Source of the DNA: Tritrichomonas musculus | Lineage: Eukaryota; Parabasalia; Tritrichomonadida; Tritrichomonadidae | NCBI GenBank assembly: GCA_039105265.1 | Contig: JAPFFF010000085.1 | Location: forward strand, 58,263 to 122,262 | DNA: 64,000 nt | Reading direction: 5' to 3' | In this document: in pieces, positions 20,321 to 29,508 of the stretch | Numbering within the stretch: position 1 is the first letter of the stretch | Layout: each line of letters begins with the position of its first letter | The notes under the pieces: generated by a model | The model's input: only the letters and a program-made list of their open reading frames with translations | What the model was told of the DNA's origin: nothing | Database searches by the model: none | Translations under genes and position numbers: made by a program

Positions 20321-20351
20321 TTTACAACCAAACAGCCATGTTGAAATAATA
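20314..20351 (+). repeat. 38-bp copy of an internal piece of the peptidase gene
   Basis: This block matches 24066-24103 in 37 of 38 positions. There it codes for the FDLQPNNHVEII segment of the large clan CD peptidase protein. Here it lies directly after the LINE-like frame, with no coding context. It may be a captured gene fragment or the last trace of a paralogue. Confidence 0.7.
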
Positions 20352-20756
20352 ATATAAATTATGGTTTTGATTGGCTCATAAAAAATTTATAAATAAATCG
20401 AGGAAATCAGCCGAAAGCTCAAAACTAGAACTCATCCCACACTCGCTACCTCATAGTGTTAAATTATAAAGTTTTCTGATATTTTAGGGGTCTCCAAAAT
20501 AGAATCCAATCCTATTAATATTATATGTCATCCAATATAGTTCAAGCAATTTAATTTAAAAATTATGTTCATATATATGGATAGTGCAGTTTAATAAAAT
20601 ACGATTAGAATGATTCTAACTTCATTCCTTTTATCATTTTTTTGAATGTTTTTTTTTTTTTTTTTTTTTTTTTTGAGAAGAATGACGATCAAATTTTATT
20701 GAATTTTGTAAAAGAAAAAAAAAAAAAAGAGAAAATTTTTTAATGAAAATCAAATA
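20352..20756. other. Intergenic region with poly-T tract
   Basis: About 400 bp with about 26 T at 20649-20674 and an A-rich run near 20711-20728. No gene is seen. Confidence 0.4.
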
Positions 20757-21302
20757 TCATTCAATTTCATCATCATTTTGTTCAACTTTAAAAGAAATTA
20801 GCCTTGCAATAATCCCATTATTTGCCGTTGGGTTAATATCATTTTTTTTAATATGAATCAATGGTCCGAGCCTTTCAAGATCATCAATAAATTGAGATAG
20901 TTCTTTTTGAAACTGATCTGCTGATTTAGGAATGCAAATTCCATGCAATAATTGAATAATATGAGAAGCTGACCAATGATCTGGTTTTGATAATAATGTT
21001 TAACTAGCATTTTGTTCACTTTGTTCATCAATTTTTACACCTCAGTCGTTTATACGACCTGGAACGTATAATGTTAAACCGTGTTTGTTGGCAAGTTTTT
21101 TGCGTAATATTGCATGAGAAAAGGCAGCTAAGATTCTTTTCCATCTTGGATCGTTTGAATTATCTCTAGCGATGCCTATTTGTTTTTCTACCAAATGAGT
21201 TCCGCATCCATCTGTTCTGACAAAGTCTGATGAAAAAATTAATGATAAAGCAGTAGCTACAAGAGTATTTAAAATGCGGATCATGTACTGCTCCTCATGC
21301 AT
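20757..21302 (-). pseudogene. Broken gene of unknown family
   Basis: On the minus strand two long open pieces in one frame (VEKQIGIARDNSNDPRWKRI, SHAILRKKLANKHGLTLYVP; and HGICIPKSADQFQKELSQFI, DDLERLGPLIHIKKND) look like one protein interrupted about twice. Coding-like sequence also continues upstream to about 21400 in another frame (NPPQFYWPKRKLSLSESSEF), so the gene is well decayed. I cannot name the family. Its nearness to the LINE-like remnant suggests it could belong to a repetitive element, but nothing proves this. Confidence 0.45.
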
Positions 21303-21409
21303 TGTTACGCAGTCTGTAGAATTCTGAGCTCTCTGATAAACTTAGTTTTCTTTTAGGCCAGTAAAATTGAGGTGGATTAATGAGATCATCTGAAAAGATA
21401 ATTGAAAGA

Positions 21410-22238
21410 CAAATCTATTTTCAAGCTATAAAATGAAATGAGCCAACATGCTAGTGGGAAAATGAATATAGCATCAACGTAATGATGAGCTTTTAATCAC
21501 ATAAATATCTCTCATTTTTCCTAAATGAGTGTCATCTAATAGAGCTTTTCCTATTTATCGAGTTTTTAAATACAATGTTTTAGGATTTAGATCATTAAAT
21601 TGACTTTTAGGATAATCAAGTTCGAGTCCACCTATATAACAAAAAGCTGAAACTATGATAAATAAAATATTTTATCATTTAATATATTTATATATATATG
21701 GCACTAAATATAATTTATACTATTATCATCAAATAATAATAGCTCAAAATATTATTATTATCAAGATACTTAGAAGTAATTAGAAACAAAAAAAGTATTC
21801 AAAAAGTTAATATTAATTACCTAAGAAAAGATATTTGAAAAATCAATAAAATTTGAGAAAAATTATGTATAATAAACAATACAGCGATTTTAAAATGATT
21901 TTTTCTAATATTAATGAATTTATTTTATTTTATATGAATATATAATATTATAAATCAACTAATTTATGCGCAATATTTTTTTGTACAAAATATATTAATG
22001 TATATTAAAAAATTAAATAAATCACTTTTGTCAAGTATTGAAATAATTTATTTAGTATTTCATAATAAATAAACATTTTATATTTTTATTGATAATTATT
22101 TATATATGATATATCATTTATATTATATATAAGCAAGAAAAAAAATAAAAAAATTTTATTCTTCAAGATAAATTATCAAAACTAAATTCAATTATCATTG
22201 AAAATGAGATAAAATTTTCCATTTTTCAATAGCCAACT
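21410..22238. other. AT-rich region, no gene seen
   Basis: Very AT-rich sequence with many short TA runs between the broken gene and the mariner-like relic. I see no supported gene. Confidence 0.4.
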
Positions 22239-22240
22239 TA

Positions 22241-22269
22241 TAGTGTTCCTAAAAAATATTGATAAGAAA
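22241..22269 (+). repeat. Left terminal inverted repeat of the mariner-like relic
   Basis: This 29-bp end pairs with 22954-22982 in inverted orientation with one mismatch. Confidence 0.7.
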
Positions 22270-22953
22270 TGAATTCAATAGTTAATCGTCGTTAACAAAA
22301 GTTATTTTATTTTTAAAATTTTTAATTTAAAAAGTTAAATTTCTTATCAATATTTTTTCGGCAATTGAAAAAGTTGATTTTTTATTAAAAATTAAAATTA
22401 AAATCATACTTGATTGCCTTGCACTTCGAGGCATTGTTTCAATTTCTTTGGAAAAGAATCAATCAAAGAATTGTTTGTTGCTAAACTTAGATTATTCCAT
22501 ATAAAGAATAAAATTTGTGTTCAGGAAACATTTGCCATTTCAGCTCCAGGGATTTCAGGAAACATTATTGCTTTAACGCATATGAAATACTTGATTTCAT
22601 TTGTTAATATTTGTGGTCGGCAAGGTTGTGTTTTTTCTGGTCTCCCTTCATCAATCTATTTAGCTACTGCTTTGACGCAATTTAACGAAATACTTAATGC
22701 ATCAGCTGTTTTGCTTTTATTAAAATTGTGCGATTGCAGAACCACTTGCGATTAAATTATAGCGTTCGTTTGTATTTTTTGGTAAAGAAAACAAATAAAT
22801 AAAAGGTCAAAAGATTGACCAACAATTGATTCATAAATTCATGAATAGGTCATTAAATTTGAATGAATTTGAAAGAACTTTTAAAATTCTCTCAAATTAT
22901 TTTTAAATAAATTTTCTCAATTTTTTCAATGAAACATGAAAATTTCTCTCAAA

Positions 22954-22982
22954 TTTCTTATCAATATTTTTTAGGACCACTA
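22954..22982 (-). repeat. Right terminal inverted repeat of the mariner-like relic
   Basis: Inverted partner of 22241-22269. It lies directly before TA and about 85 bp before the peptidase start codon. Confidence 0.7.
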
Positions 22983-23050
22983 TATTGAGATATTCAATTG
23001 AGATATACATGCTTTAAAAATTGAATAAAAAACATCCTTTTGAGATTTTA

Positions 23051-23055
23051 TCATT
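23051..23055 (+). promoter_or_regulatory. Initiator-like TCATT before the peptidase gene
   Basis: TCATT fits TCAYW and is 12 bases upstream of the ATG at 23068. It lies only 69 bp downstream of the mariner-like relic, so the relic sits in or next to the promoter. Confidence 0.4.
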
Positions 23056-23067
23056 CAATTATTTCAA

Positions 23068-26000
23068 ATGAGTGAAGATAATGATACATACATTATCATT
23101 GGTCTAATTGGAAACATTCCAGATGATGAAATCGATGCAAATGTAATTGATGGATACTATCAGCCTATTTTTGCTAATCTTATCCAAGATTTTGCAATTA
23201 ACATTTATGATATCGATAAAGAAAGTGTCAAAATACTAGCTATTGGGCAAAAACAAGATTATTCTGTATATATTTACTCAAATAATAAATATTATTTCAA
23301 ACTTGATGCTGACGATACTTTTCAAATTGATATCAAACAGAAAAATTCAAATTTTCAATATTTTACAGAATTTAATTCGGCCTTAGATCAAATATGTGAG
23401 ATGATATCAAACAACGAAAACAAAAAAGTAATTTTATTTTTAGATGATCATGGAGACGATGGATATTTTGCGCAAATTCATTATTTCCATTTATATGAAG
23501 TTACCATGAAATTTAATAACACGAGTTTTTTGATATTTAACGATTCTTGCCACAGCGGAAGTTTGATCAATTTTGTTAAATCTTACAATGACATGCATTC
23601 ATTAATAACAAGTAATGATTTGCTAGGAATCAAAGCGCAATTATTATTCGCGTTTAAAAATATTTTCGAATATGCGATTGAAAAAGTTGGTCTTACTAAT
23701 TCGGAAAATAAAGTTTTAGAGCTTATAGATTTTTACCAAAGCATTAAAATAGATGAAGAGGAAGCACTTGATTTGATTAAAAGTAATTCTTTTTTGGACG
23801 ATGTTGAAATTAAAACAACTCAACTTATATTTGGCAAGCACAAATTAACTGAAATGGGTTTCGAAAACAATTCACAAATTAATATCTTTAAAACTATGAT
23901 TGATTTTTATGGTGATGTAACAACAGATGAAAGAGACACATTCAAATATTATAAAAATATATTTAATAGAGCTAATTTTGATATATTTAATAATTTATCC
24001 AAAGGAAATATCCAAGAATTTATCAAAAAACTCAATGTTTTTTATGTAATAAAAGATAAAATCAATTTTGATTTACAACCAAACAACCATGTTGAAATAA
24101 TAACGAGCACAGATAATTTGCATAAAAGCCTATCATTTCCAAGCATCAGAGTAAACAATTCGATTAAAATATCTCCAGGAGGTCCAGCGATGGGCTCATT
24201 TATCAAAGCGTTATTCGTTAAAAATGATCCAGAATCTATTAATTTTGAAGAAATTACAAAAGAAATTTCACAATCAGATAATGGAGCAATTTATTATCCA
24301 CTACGAACAACAGAAAGTATAAAAAAAGCCAAAAAGGAAAGACAATGGATTCATCTTTATCCAAAACATTACAAATTATCTGATGAAGAAAATGATGTAA
24401 AATATTCATTTACTTATTCAGAAGAATTAAAGCAAAAAATCGCAGCAATAAGAGCTATTTCGTTCTTAAACGTTCAAAAATTGACAGAAACGGCCAATCT
24501 CATAAACAGTGAAGTGAATTCAAATGAATTACAACCATTTACAGATACATATGGAAGTATTTTTGCAATTTCTGCTCTTTTAAAAGAATATAAAAATGAC
24601 CCAAATAAGATGATTGTAAAATGTCTGAAGAAAAATCCTATAATAAAATCACGCAAACCAAATAGAATCAATTCATATTGTTTAATTTTAGACTTTTCTT
24701 TTCGACTATCAAATGAAAATCCAAAATTAATGACAGGAATCATTATAAATATTTTAGAAAAAGCAGTAAGAAAAGTAATTAAGAAAAAAATTGATTTGAT
24801 TATAGAAAAAAGTGATTCAGAAAAAAATGATTCAGAAAATTTCACGAATAAGATATTTTTACATAAAGAAATATCTGATTTAAAAATAAATCAAGGTAAA
24901 ATTTTGTCTGAATTCAAAGATTATGAATTTCCATTTTTGAAACAAATCGAAAACGTAATTATTTCATTCATTAGTATATCACAAATTGCAGCTGCAGCGA
25001 TAATTGCATCATCACTTCTCTTTAAAAAAATTGACTTAGAGACGATTAAAGAAATGACTTTCAAGTATTTTAGAATCGAATCTTGTAATATTTTTCATTA
25101 TGAAGATCAGATTTTTACACATTTTTTCACAAATATAAACAAATGTAAAAATGAAGAAGAAATTAGCAGATATGCAGAATATTATCTTTTAGAAATGATT
25201 GATTCTTCATTTGTGCATGCTTATTCTATTTTTGATGCACAATTTAAATGTGATTCTATGAAAGTTTTTTCATATTCACTAACAAAATTTACTACTACTT
25301 CAATAGTTGATGTTTTTCATTATTATCTTGAAAATGAGACAAATGAATCATTTATTAATCATATCATTGATCCAATTGAACGAATAATAGATCAAAAGAA
25401 TATTCCCAAATTTTATATTTTTACAATATTATCTTTAATGCCAAAAGAAACAGCAATTTACGCATTATACATGTCATTATCCAACTTCGAAAATGATTGG
25501 TACAATCATTTATTAAAGATTGTTGAAATTATCAAAGACGATGTCACTTTTAAAGAAGTATATAATGATCTATTATCATTAACAATAGAAATAATGAGAG
25601 ATCAAAAATATGTAAAAAGTTCAATTCAATATAAAGAAAGCACTAAAAACATGGAAAAAATAATTACAAAAGAAATAGAAAAAGCAATTGAAAAATTATA
25701 TAAACTTCAAGAAAAATCAATAATAAAAGCACGAGAGAATATTAGTAAACAAACGGACATTGATATAATTGAAGATCAAATCAAGTTGTATATTGATAAT
25801 ATAATATGCAATGAAACTATTAAAAGCAAATTTGACATATATTTAAAAGAATCAAAAAATGAAATTTTAAATATCAGAAGGCAACAAATAGAACTTTTAA
25901 TTGATTATGATAAAATGCCAACTGAAAAATGTATTTTCGATGAATCTATTTTAGATATAAAAAATATATGTGAAAGAGCATCAAAAGAACTTATTACAGT

Positions 26001-26928
26001 TGCTCATTTATTTAAAATTTCTGATGAATCAAGAAATAAAATTAATTTAATTTTGTCCAAAAAAATTCAAACAGATGCTTCAATTGAATTTCCAATAATT
26101 GCAATGGCTGCAAGAGCTTTCAATATCGTTGAAATGGCACCGATTACGAACATCCTTTCTCAGTTTACATATTTATTTGATCAATCTGAAGGTGAAGAAC
26201 CCAATTTGAGAGAATTACTGGCATTACTCTCTGCGAATATTCATATTCTTTCTCCAAAAGATGAAAAACGTCAATTTTTAAAAATAGTTCCATTGAATGA
26301 TAATGAAAAAATAGAAGACATTGAAAAAATCGATTCTGATAGTTATGATTATAATGATAATGATGATGCAGATGATCAATTAATTTTAGGCGCACTTAAA
26401 TCAAAAAGTTTAAATAAAGCAATACCACATAGGAAAATAAATTATTCGAAAAATAATAGTGAAATATTGAAATATTATGAATATCAAATAAATTTGTGTG
26501 AAATAGAAAGAGCTAGAGATATACTTAAACTTGGTAAATCATCCTGGACTAACGATGCTTGGAAAACATTTTTATATTGTTTTAATTTAAGGATGAAAAA
26601 TCTTGGAATCCAATTCAATCTTTCTGATGATTATGATAAATCATTTTGTCCATTCAAAATTGATGAAGGAATTAATATTGTATTAAAATTTTATCCTCTT
26701 ACACGAATTCATGAAATATTTCAAAATAAAGAAAAATTTAATTGCTTCATTGGACAATACAGTGATAAACATAAAGAAATCATTCAAGCTTTCATTAGAA
26801 GTTTTGATGATGTTGATCTAATAGTTACTTCATTGTATTTGAGAAAAAGAACATATTTTGATCGCACATTAGAAAAATTAAAAATTATATATGATTACCC
26901 GTATTCAAAAACATCTAAAATAAAGTAA
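23068..26928 (+). CDS. Large protein with N-terminal clan CD (legumain/caspase-like) cysteine peptidase domain
   Basis: The 1,286-residue protein has a peptidase-like head at about 8-215. The clan CD dyad is visible: VILFLDDHGDDGYF gives His128-Gly129, and FLIFNDSCHSGSLI gives Cys161 in the D-S-C-x-S-G context. Both are preceded by hydrophobic strands, as in legumain (C13) and caspase-like (C14) enzymes. The remaining thousand residues are mostly helical, charged and unfamiliar, with an acidic stretch near 1090-1115 (SDSYDYNDNDDADD). No signal peptide is seen, so a cytosolic enzyme is more likely than a lysosomal legumain. Substrate unknown. A 38-bp piece of this gene recurs at 20314-20351. 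The stop overlaps TAAA. Confidence 0.68.
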   Translation: MSEDNDTYIIIGLIGNIPDDEIDANVIDGYYQPIFANLIQDFAINIYDIDKESVKILAIGQKQDYSVYIYSNNKYYFKLDADDTFQIDIKQKNSNFQYFTEFNSALDQICEMISNNENKKVILFLDDHGDDGYFAQIHYFHLYEVTMKFNNTSFLIFNDSCHSGSLINFVKSYNDMHSLITSNDLLGIKAQLLFAFKNIFEYAIEKVGLTNSENKVLELIDFYQSIKIDEEEALDLIKSNSFLDDVEIKTTQLIFGKHKLTEMGFENNSQINIFKTMIDFYGDVTTDERDTFKYYKNIFNRANFDIFNNLSKGNIQEFIKKLNVFYVIKDKINFDLQPNNHVEIITSTDNLHKSLSFPSIRVNNSIKISPGGPAMGSFIKALFVKNDPESINFEEITKEISQSDNGAIYYPLRTTESIKKAKKERQWIHLYPKHYKLSDEENDVKYSFTYSEELKQKIAAIRAISFLNVQKLTETANLINSEVNSNELQPFTDTYGSIFAISALLKEYKNDPNKMIVKCLKKNPIIKSRKPNRINSYCLILDFSFRLSNENPKLMTGIIINILEKAVRKVIKKKIDLIIEKSDSEKNDSENFTNKIFLHKEISDLKINQGKILSEFKDYEFPFLKQIENVIISFISISQIAAAAIIASSLLFKKIDLETIKEMTFKYFRIESCNIFHYEDQIFTHFFTNINKCKNEEEISRYAEYYLLEMIDSSFVHAYSIFDAQFKCDSMKVFSYSLTKFTTTSIVDVFHYYLENETNESFINHIIDPIERIIDQKNIPKFYIFTILSLMPKETAIYALYMSLSNFENDWYNHLLKIVEIIKDDVTFKEVYNDLLSLTIEIMRDQKYVKSSIQYKESTKNMEKIITKEIEKAIEKLYKLQEKSIIKARENISKQTDIDIIEDQIKLYIDNIICNETIKSKFDIYLKESKNEILNIRRQQIELLIDYDKMPTEKCIFDESILDIKNICERASKELITVAHLFKISDESRNKINLILSKKIQTDASIEFPIIAMAARAFNIVEMAPITNILSQFTYLFDQSEGEEPNLRELLALLSANIHILSPKDEKRQFLKIVPLNDNEKIEDIEKIDSDSYDYNDNDDADDQLILGALKSKSLNKAIPHRKINYSKNNSEILKYYEYQINLCEIERARDILKLGKSSWTNDAWKTFLYCFNLRMKNLGIQFNLSDDYDKSFCPFKIDEGINIVLKFYPLTRIHEIFQNKEKFNCFIGQYSDKHKEIIQAFIRSFDDVDLIVTSLYLRKRTYFDRTLEKLKIIYDYPYSKTSKIK

Positions 26929-26985
26929 AAGTAAAACATTAACACCAAAAATTATTTTCACTGTTTTTCAAAAAATGCAAAAAAA
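26929..26985 (-). terminator. Poly-T (RNA polymerase III type) terminator of the tRNA
   Basis: On the minus strand, directly after the tRNA 3' end, the sequence reads GCATTTTTTTGCATTTTTTG (plus strand about 26966-26985), giving two T runs suitable for Pol III termination. The rest of this interval is the spacer after the peptidase stop. Confidence 0.55.
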
Positions 26986-27058
26986 TGCTTCTATCGCGGA
27001 TCGAACGCGCGACCTTCCGCTTACTAGGCGAACGCTATAACCACTAAACTACAGAAGA
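26986..27058 (-). tRNA. tRNA-Thr (anticodon AGT)
   Basis: The minus strand folds into a 73-base tRNA. D arm GTTT/TAGC has AGTGGTTA in the loop. The anticodon stem is TTCGC/GCGGA, with loop CTAGTAA and anticodon AGT. The T arm is GCGCG with loop TTCGATC. A box (TAGTTTAGTGG) and B box (GTTCGATCC) are good, and a poly-T terminator follows. Two pairs are off: T1 against C72, and G49 against A65. G1 and C65 would be expected, so this copy is either slightly decayed or carries tolerated mismatches. No CCA is encoded, as in eukaryotes. Confidence 0.8.
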
Positions 27059-27141
27059 TTATGTTTCATTAATTATTTATTTAAATTAATGAAAAAAAAT
27101 TTTGGGAAATACTATTTGCCCCCAATCCTTTTTGCCCCCAA

Positions 27142-27175
27142 CGGTTAAGGTGAATATTGACCTTGTATCGTACCA
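27142..27175 (-). repeat. 34-bp dispersed repeat, copy B
   Basis: Inverted copy of 5371-5404 with one mismatch. The flank on its left contains two TTTTTGCCCCCAA-like blocks, and ACTTTTTGAACGC follows on the right. Confidence 0.7.
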
Positions 27176-27351
27176 TTGAAAAAATCAGCCAGAACTTTTT
27201 GAACGCATATTGACCATTTATCTTAATATAATAAAACAAAACCCCAAAAAAATAAGACCTGAACTTATCCAGCCATCATATTGTTTTAAAATATTTTGGA
27301 TAATAATTAATTTAAGTATATTATTATTTGCATTTGTAATTAAAATTGTAA

Positions 27352-28372
27352 ACTATTTTATTTCTTTTTGATTAAGATATTTTTATAAAAAAAATTTTTT
27401 CAGTTATTTTTTTCATAAAGCTCATAGAATTTAATTTTTTTATTTTTATAAAGGTCGTACAACTAAATTGAATAAAAAATAAAATTAAATAAATTTATAT
27501 TTATCTTAATAAATAATTTATTTAATAATTATAATATATAATTTATATATTTTATATCCAATATTATAAAATATAATGGTTGAAATAAAGACTTTAATTA
27601 AAATACAATATATATCGATTTCTTATATATTTGCATCATTTAAAAAATATAGATGTCATTTGAATGGATATACTATGTGTTATACAAATAATATTTTACT
27701 TTTTGACGAAATCCTTCAGTAATTGAAATATTAAACTTTTTATATTTATGAAACCAATCAACTAAATCTTCATTTTTAGAAAAAACTGACATTTGATTTA
27801 GAATGAAATTCAAATATATTAGAAAGTAAATGCATATAAATAAAATTGTATTCTTCATTTGGCTCCTGTAACGTCCAATTTTTTTAAAATCATCATTTAA
27901 TAATTCAACAAATTCAATTTTTCTGCATTTTTAGCTAAAAAATGAATTTTTTTTTTTTCAATAATAATAACTATTTTTATATAACACTTAATGTTTTAAA
28001 AGCATATAAAAAGATATCAAAAGAATTAATGATTAGAATAAATTATATAAAAAGTTATCGCTATTCTAAATTTTTATAAAGTGTTATAAAATTCTTATCA
28101 AAAATAATTAAAATAAATTGAGATAAAATACTCAAATTTATTTTCTGAAGAAAATTTAATATATACTTATATCCTTTTAGTTTTTATTTTAATTTGAAAT
28201 TTGTACGATGTAAATATTTATAAAACAGATTATTATTATTATTATAATAAAATATAATTAGTTTAAACAAACCAATCATTGAGTTTTACTGTTAAAATTC
28301 AGTTGTACGACCTTTATTTTTATTTTTTTTTTTTTTTAATTAATTTATCAAAAAGAAATAAAATAGTTTAAT
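27352..28372. mobile_element. Possible short DNA element bounded by imperfect inverted arms
   Basis: Two blocks occur inverted at both ends. An outer block of about 22 bases with core ATCAAAAAGAAATAAAATAG lies at about 27353-27374 and 28347-28370. An inner block, AAAGGTCGTACAACT, lies at about 27450-27464 and 28300-28314. The spacing between the blocks differs in the two arms, so the arms have drifted. No transposase is seen, and target-site copies are not obvious. It may be a non-autonomous DNA transposon. The interior is AT-rich and holds one small frame. Confidence 0.45.
27673..27858 (-). CDS. Possible 61-aa secreted peptide or gene remnant
   Basis: The frame begins with an ATG, and the first 21 residues (MKNTILFICIYFLIYLNFILN) form a good signal peptide or anchor, followed by a short charged tail. 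It lies inside the inverted-arm element. It may be a real small secreted protein, the leftover of a larger gene, or chance in AT-rich sequence. No relatives recognised. Confidence 0.25.
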   Translation of the reverse strand: MKNTILFICIYFLIYLNFILNQMSVFSKNEDLVDWFHKYKKFNISITEGFRQKVKYYLYNT

Positions 28373-28382
28373 CTCATACCCA

Positions 28383-28437
28383 GATAAATCCCACAGCCAG
28401 ATAAATCCCACAACCAGATAATCCTACCGCCAGATAA
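28383..28437 (+). repeat. Short tandem repeat, unit CCAGATAAATCCCACAG-like
   Basis: Three to four degenerate copies of a unit of about 17 bp precede the 23-bp minisatellite. They share the AGATAAA core with it and may be its diverged edge. Confidence 0.5.
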
Positions 28438-28444
28438 TATTATC

Positions 28445-28761
28445 TTAAATATTGACAAACATTGATGCTAGCAACAGATAAATATTGATGCTAACAACAG
28501 ATAAACATTAATGCTTACAACATACAAACATCGATGCTAACAACATACTAAAACATACAAACATTGATGTTAACAACATACAAACATCGATGCTAACAAC
28601 AGATAAACATCTATGCTAACAACAGATAAACATCTATGCTAACAACAGATAAACATAGATGCTAACAACAGATAAACATAGATGCTAACGACAGACAAAC
28701 ATAGATGCTTACAACATACAAACATCGATGCTAACAACAGACAAACATAGATGCTAACGAC
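28445..28761 (+). repeat. 23-bp minisatellite, left arm
   Basis: About 14 copies of a 23-bp unit (AACAACAGATAAACATCTATGCT and variants) run up to the left end of the Polinton. The same unit in the same orientation resumes at 49672. This shows that the array existed first and was split by the insertion, instead of being part of the inverted repeats. Confidence 0.85.
28756..28761 (+). repeat. 6-bp target-site duplication (left) AACGAC
   Basis: AACGAC lies immediately before the element's first bases AGTAGTAATGG and is repeated at 49672-49677 after the other end. Six bases is the known Polinton/Maverick duplication size. Confidence 0.8.
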
Positions 28762-29457
28762 AGTAGTAATGGTCTGTGCGGGATGACCATCTAATAATTT
28801 TACTCGTACCTTGCCCAGCATACCTTGCAAGTTAACAAGCTCAGGTATAAAAAATCAGGTATGTTTACTTGTTATTGTTTTTACCCTTGTTTTCATTACC
28901 AACCTATACATTTGAATAATTTTCTGGAACCCCTTAATCAACTCACCATTTTTGATAGGATAACTAAGTTTTTACAATTTTTCAAAAATTATATTTTTTA
29001 AAAATTTTTTTTATTTTTTATTTCCACTACATATAATGGAAGCCTTTGCTAATTATGCTGCTAAACAACTCCGTACATATGGAACAGATATGTATAACCT
29101 TTTTGCTGACATTTGTGATAAAGTCATTGATGGTGACCGTGATGCTGTTGATGTTGTTGAACCCTTTATTATAGACGCACAAATGGATATATTCAGAAAG
29201 CAGAATCACTTATACATATCTTTTCATGATGAAAATGCTGCTTTTCGTGAGTATGGAGAAATATTTGATTACTATATTGATGAGCTTACTGGTGATTACA
29301 ATGATTATGGTATGCCATATCACTTTCCAAAGAAGTTTTACGATGAGGTATACGAATTCTTTAAATACACTGATGAAGGAAAGAAATGCATGAATGAATT
29401 CAATCCAAACACGAATAAGATTCAGGAAATTTAATTAAAAAAGCAATTATTATTTTT
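28762..29457 (+). repeat. Left terminal inverted repeat of the Polinton (696 bp)
   Basis: Read by eye against the reverse complement of 48976-49671, no difference was found. Most of its length is taken by a coding sequence for a 132-aa protein and its 5' flank. Confidence 0.88.
29036..29434 (+). CDS. Terminal-repeat-encoded 132-aa protein, left copy
   Basis: This acidic protein of 132 residues is rich in Asp, Phe and Tyr (for example FHDENAAFREYGEIFDYYID, ELTGDYNDYGMPYHF). I know no family for it. An identical copy lies in the other terminal repeat, so the element carries the gene twice, facing inward. Possible roles are terminal-protein-like or regulatory functions near the ends, but this is only inference from position. 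The 5' flank is AT-rich and ends ACTACATATA before the ATG. Confidence 0.65.
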   Translation: MEAFANYAAKQLRTYGTDMYNLFADICDKVIDGDRDAVDVVEPFIIDAQMDIFRKQNHLYISFHDENAAFREYGEIFDYYIDELTGDYNDYGMPYHFPKKFYDEVYEFFKYTDEGKKCMNEFNPNTNKIQEI

Positions 29458-29508
29458 GTATTTTAAATATTTTAATTTTATTCTTATACAAAACGAACCA
29501 AACGCCAA

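Larger units (their letters stand above)
22241..22982 (-). mobile_element. Tc1/mariner-like relic with terminal inverted repeats and TA flanks
   Basis: The ends at 22241-22269 and 22954-22982 are inverted copies of about 29 bp with one mismatch (beginning TAGTGKTCCTAAAAAATATT). Both ends are flanked by TA (22239-22240 and 22983-22984), the usual Tc1/mariner target. Inside, the minus strand from about 22700 to 22420 carries a decayed helix-turn-helix-like frame (DALSISLNCVKAVAK, IDEGRPEKTQPCRPQILT) with at least two in-frame stops, reminiscent of the DNA-binding half of a transposase including its GRP linker. No DDE domain remains, and at 742 bp the copy is far shorter than an autonomous element. 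A third copy of the end sequence lies inside at about 22340-22358. Confidence 0.65.

Noticed and set aside
22414-22755. 113-codon plus-strand frame
   Set aside because: No ATG start; it is the antisense of the decayed transposase-like sequence in the mariner-like relic.
28445-28761. CRISPR-like array
   Set aside because: Units are contiguous 23-bp repeats with no unique spacers; this is a eukaryotic minisatellite.
28639-28830. 63-codon minus-strand frame
   Set aside because: It is a translation of the minisatellite; its repeated VCLLLASMF pattern follows from the 23-bp unit.
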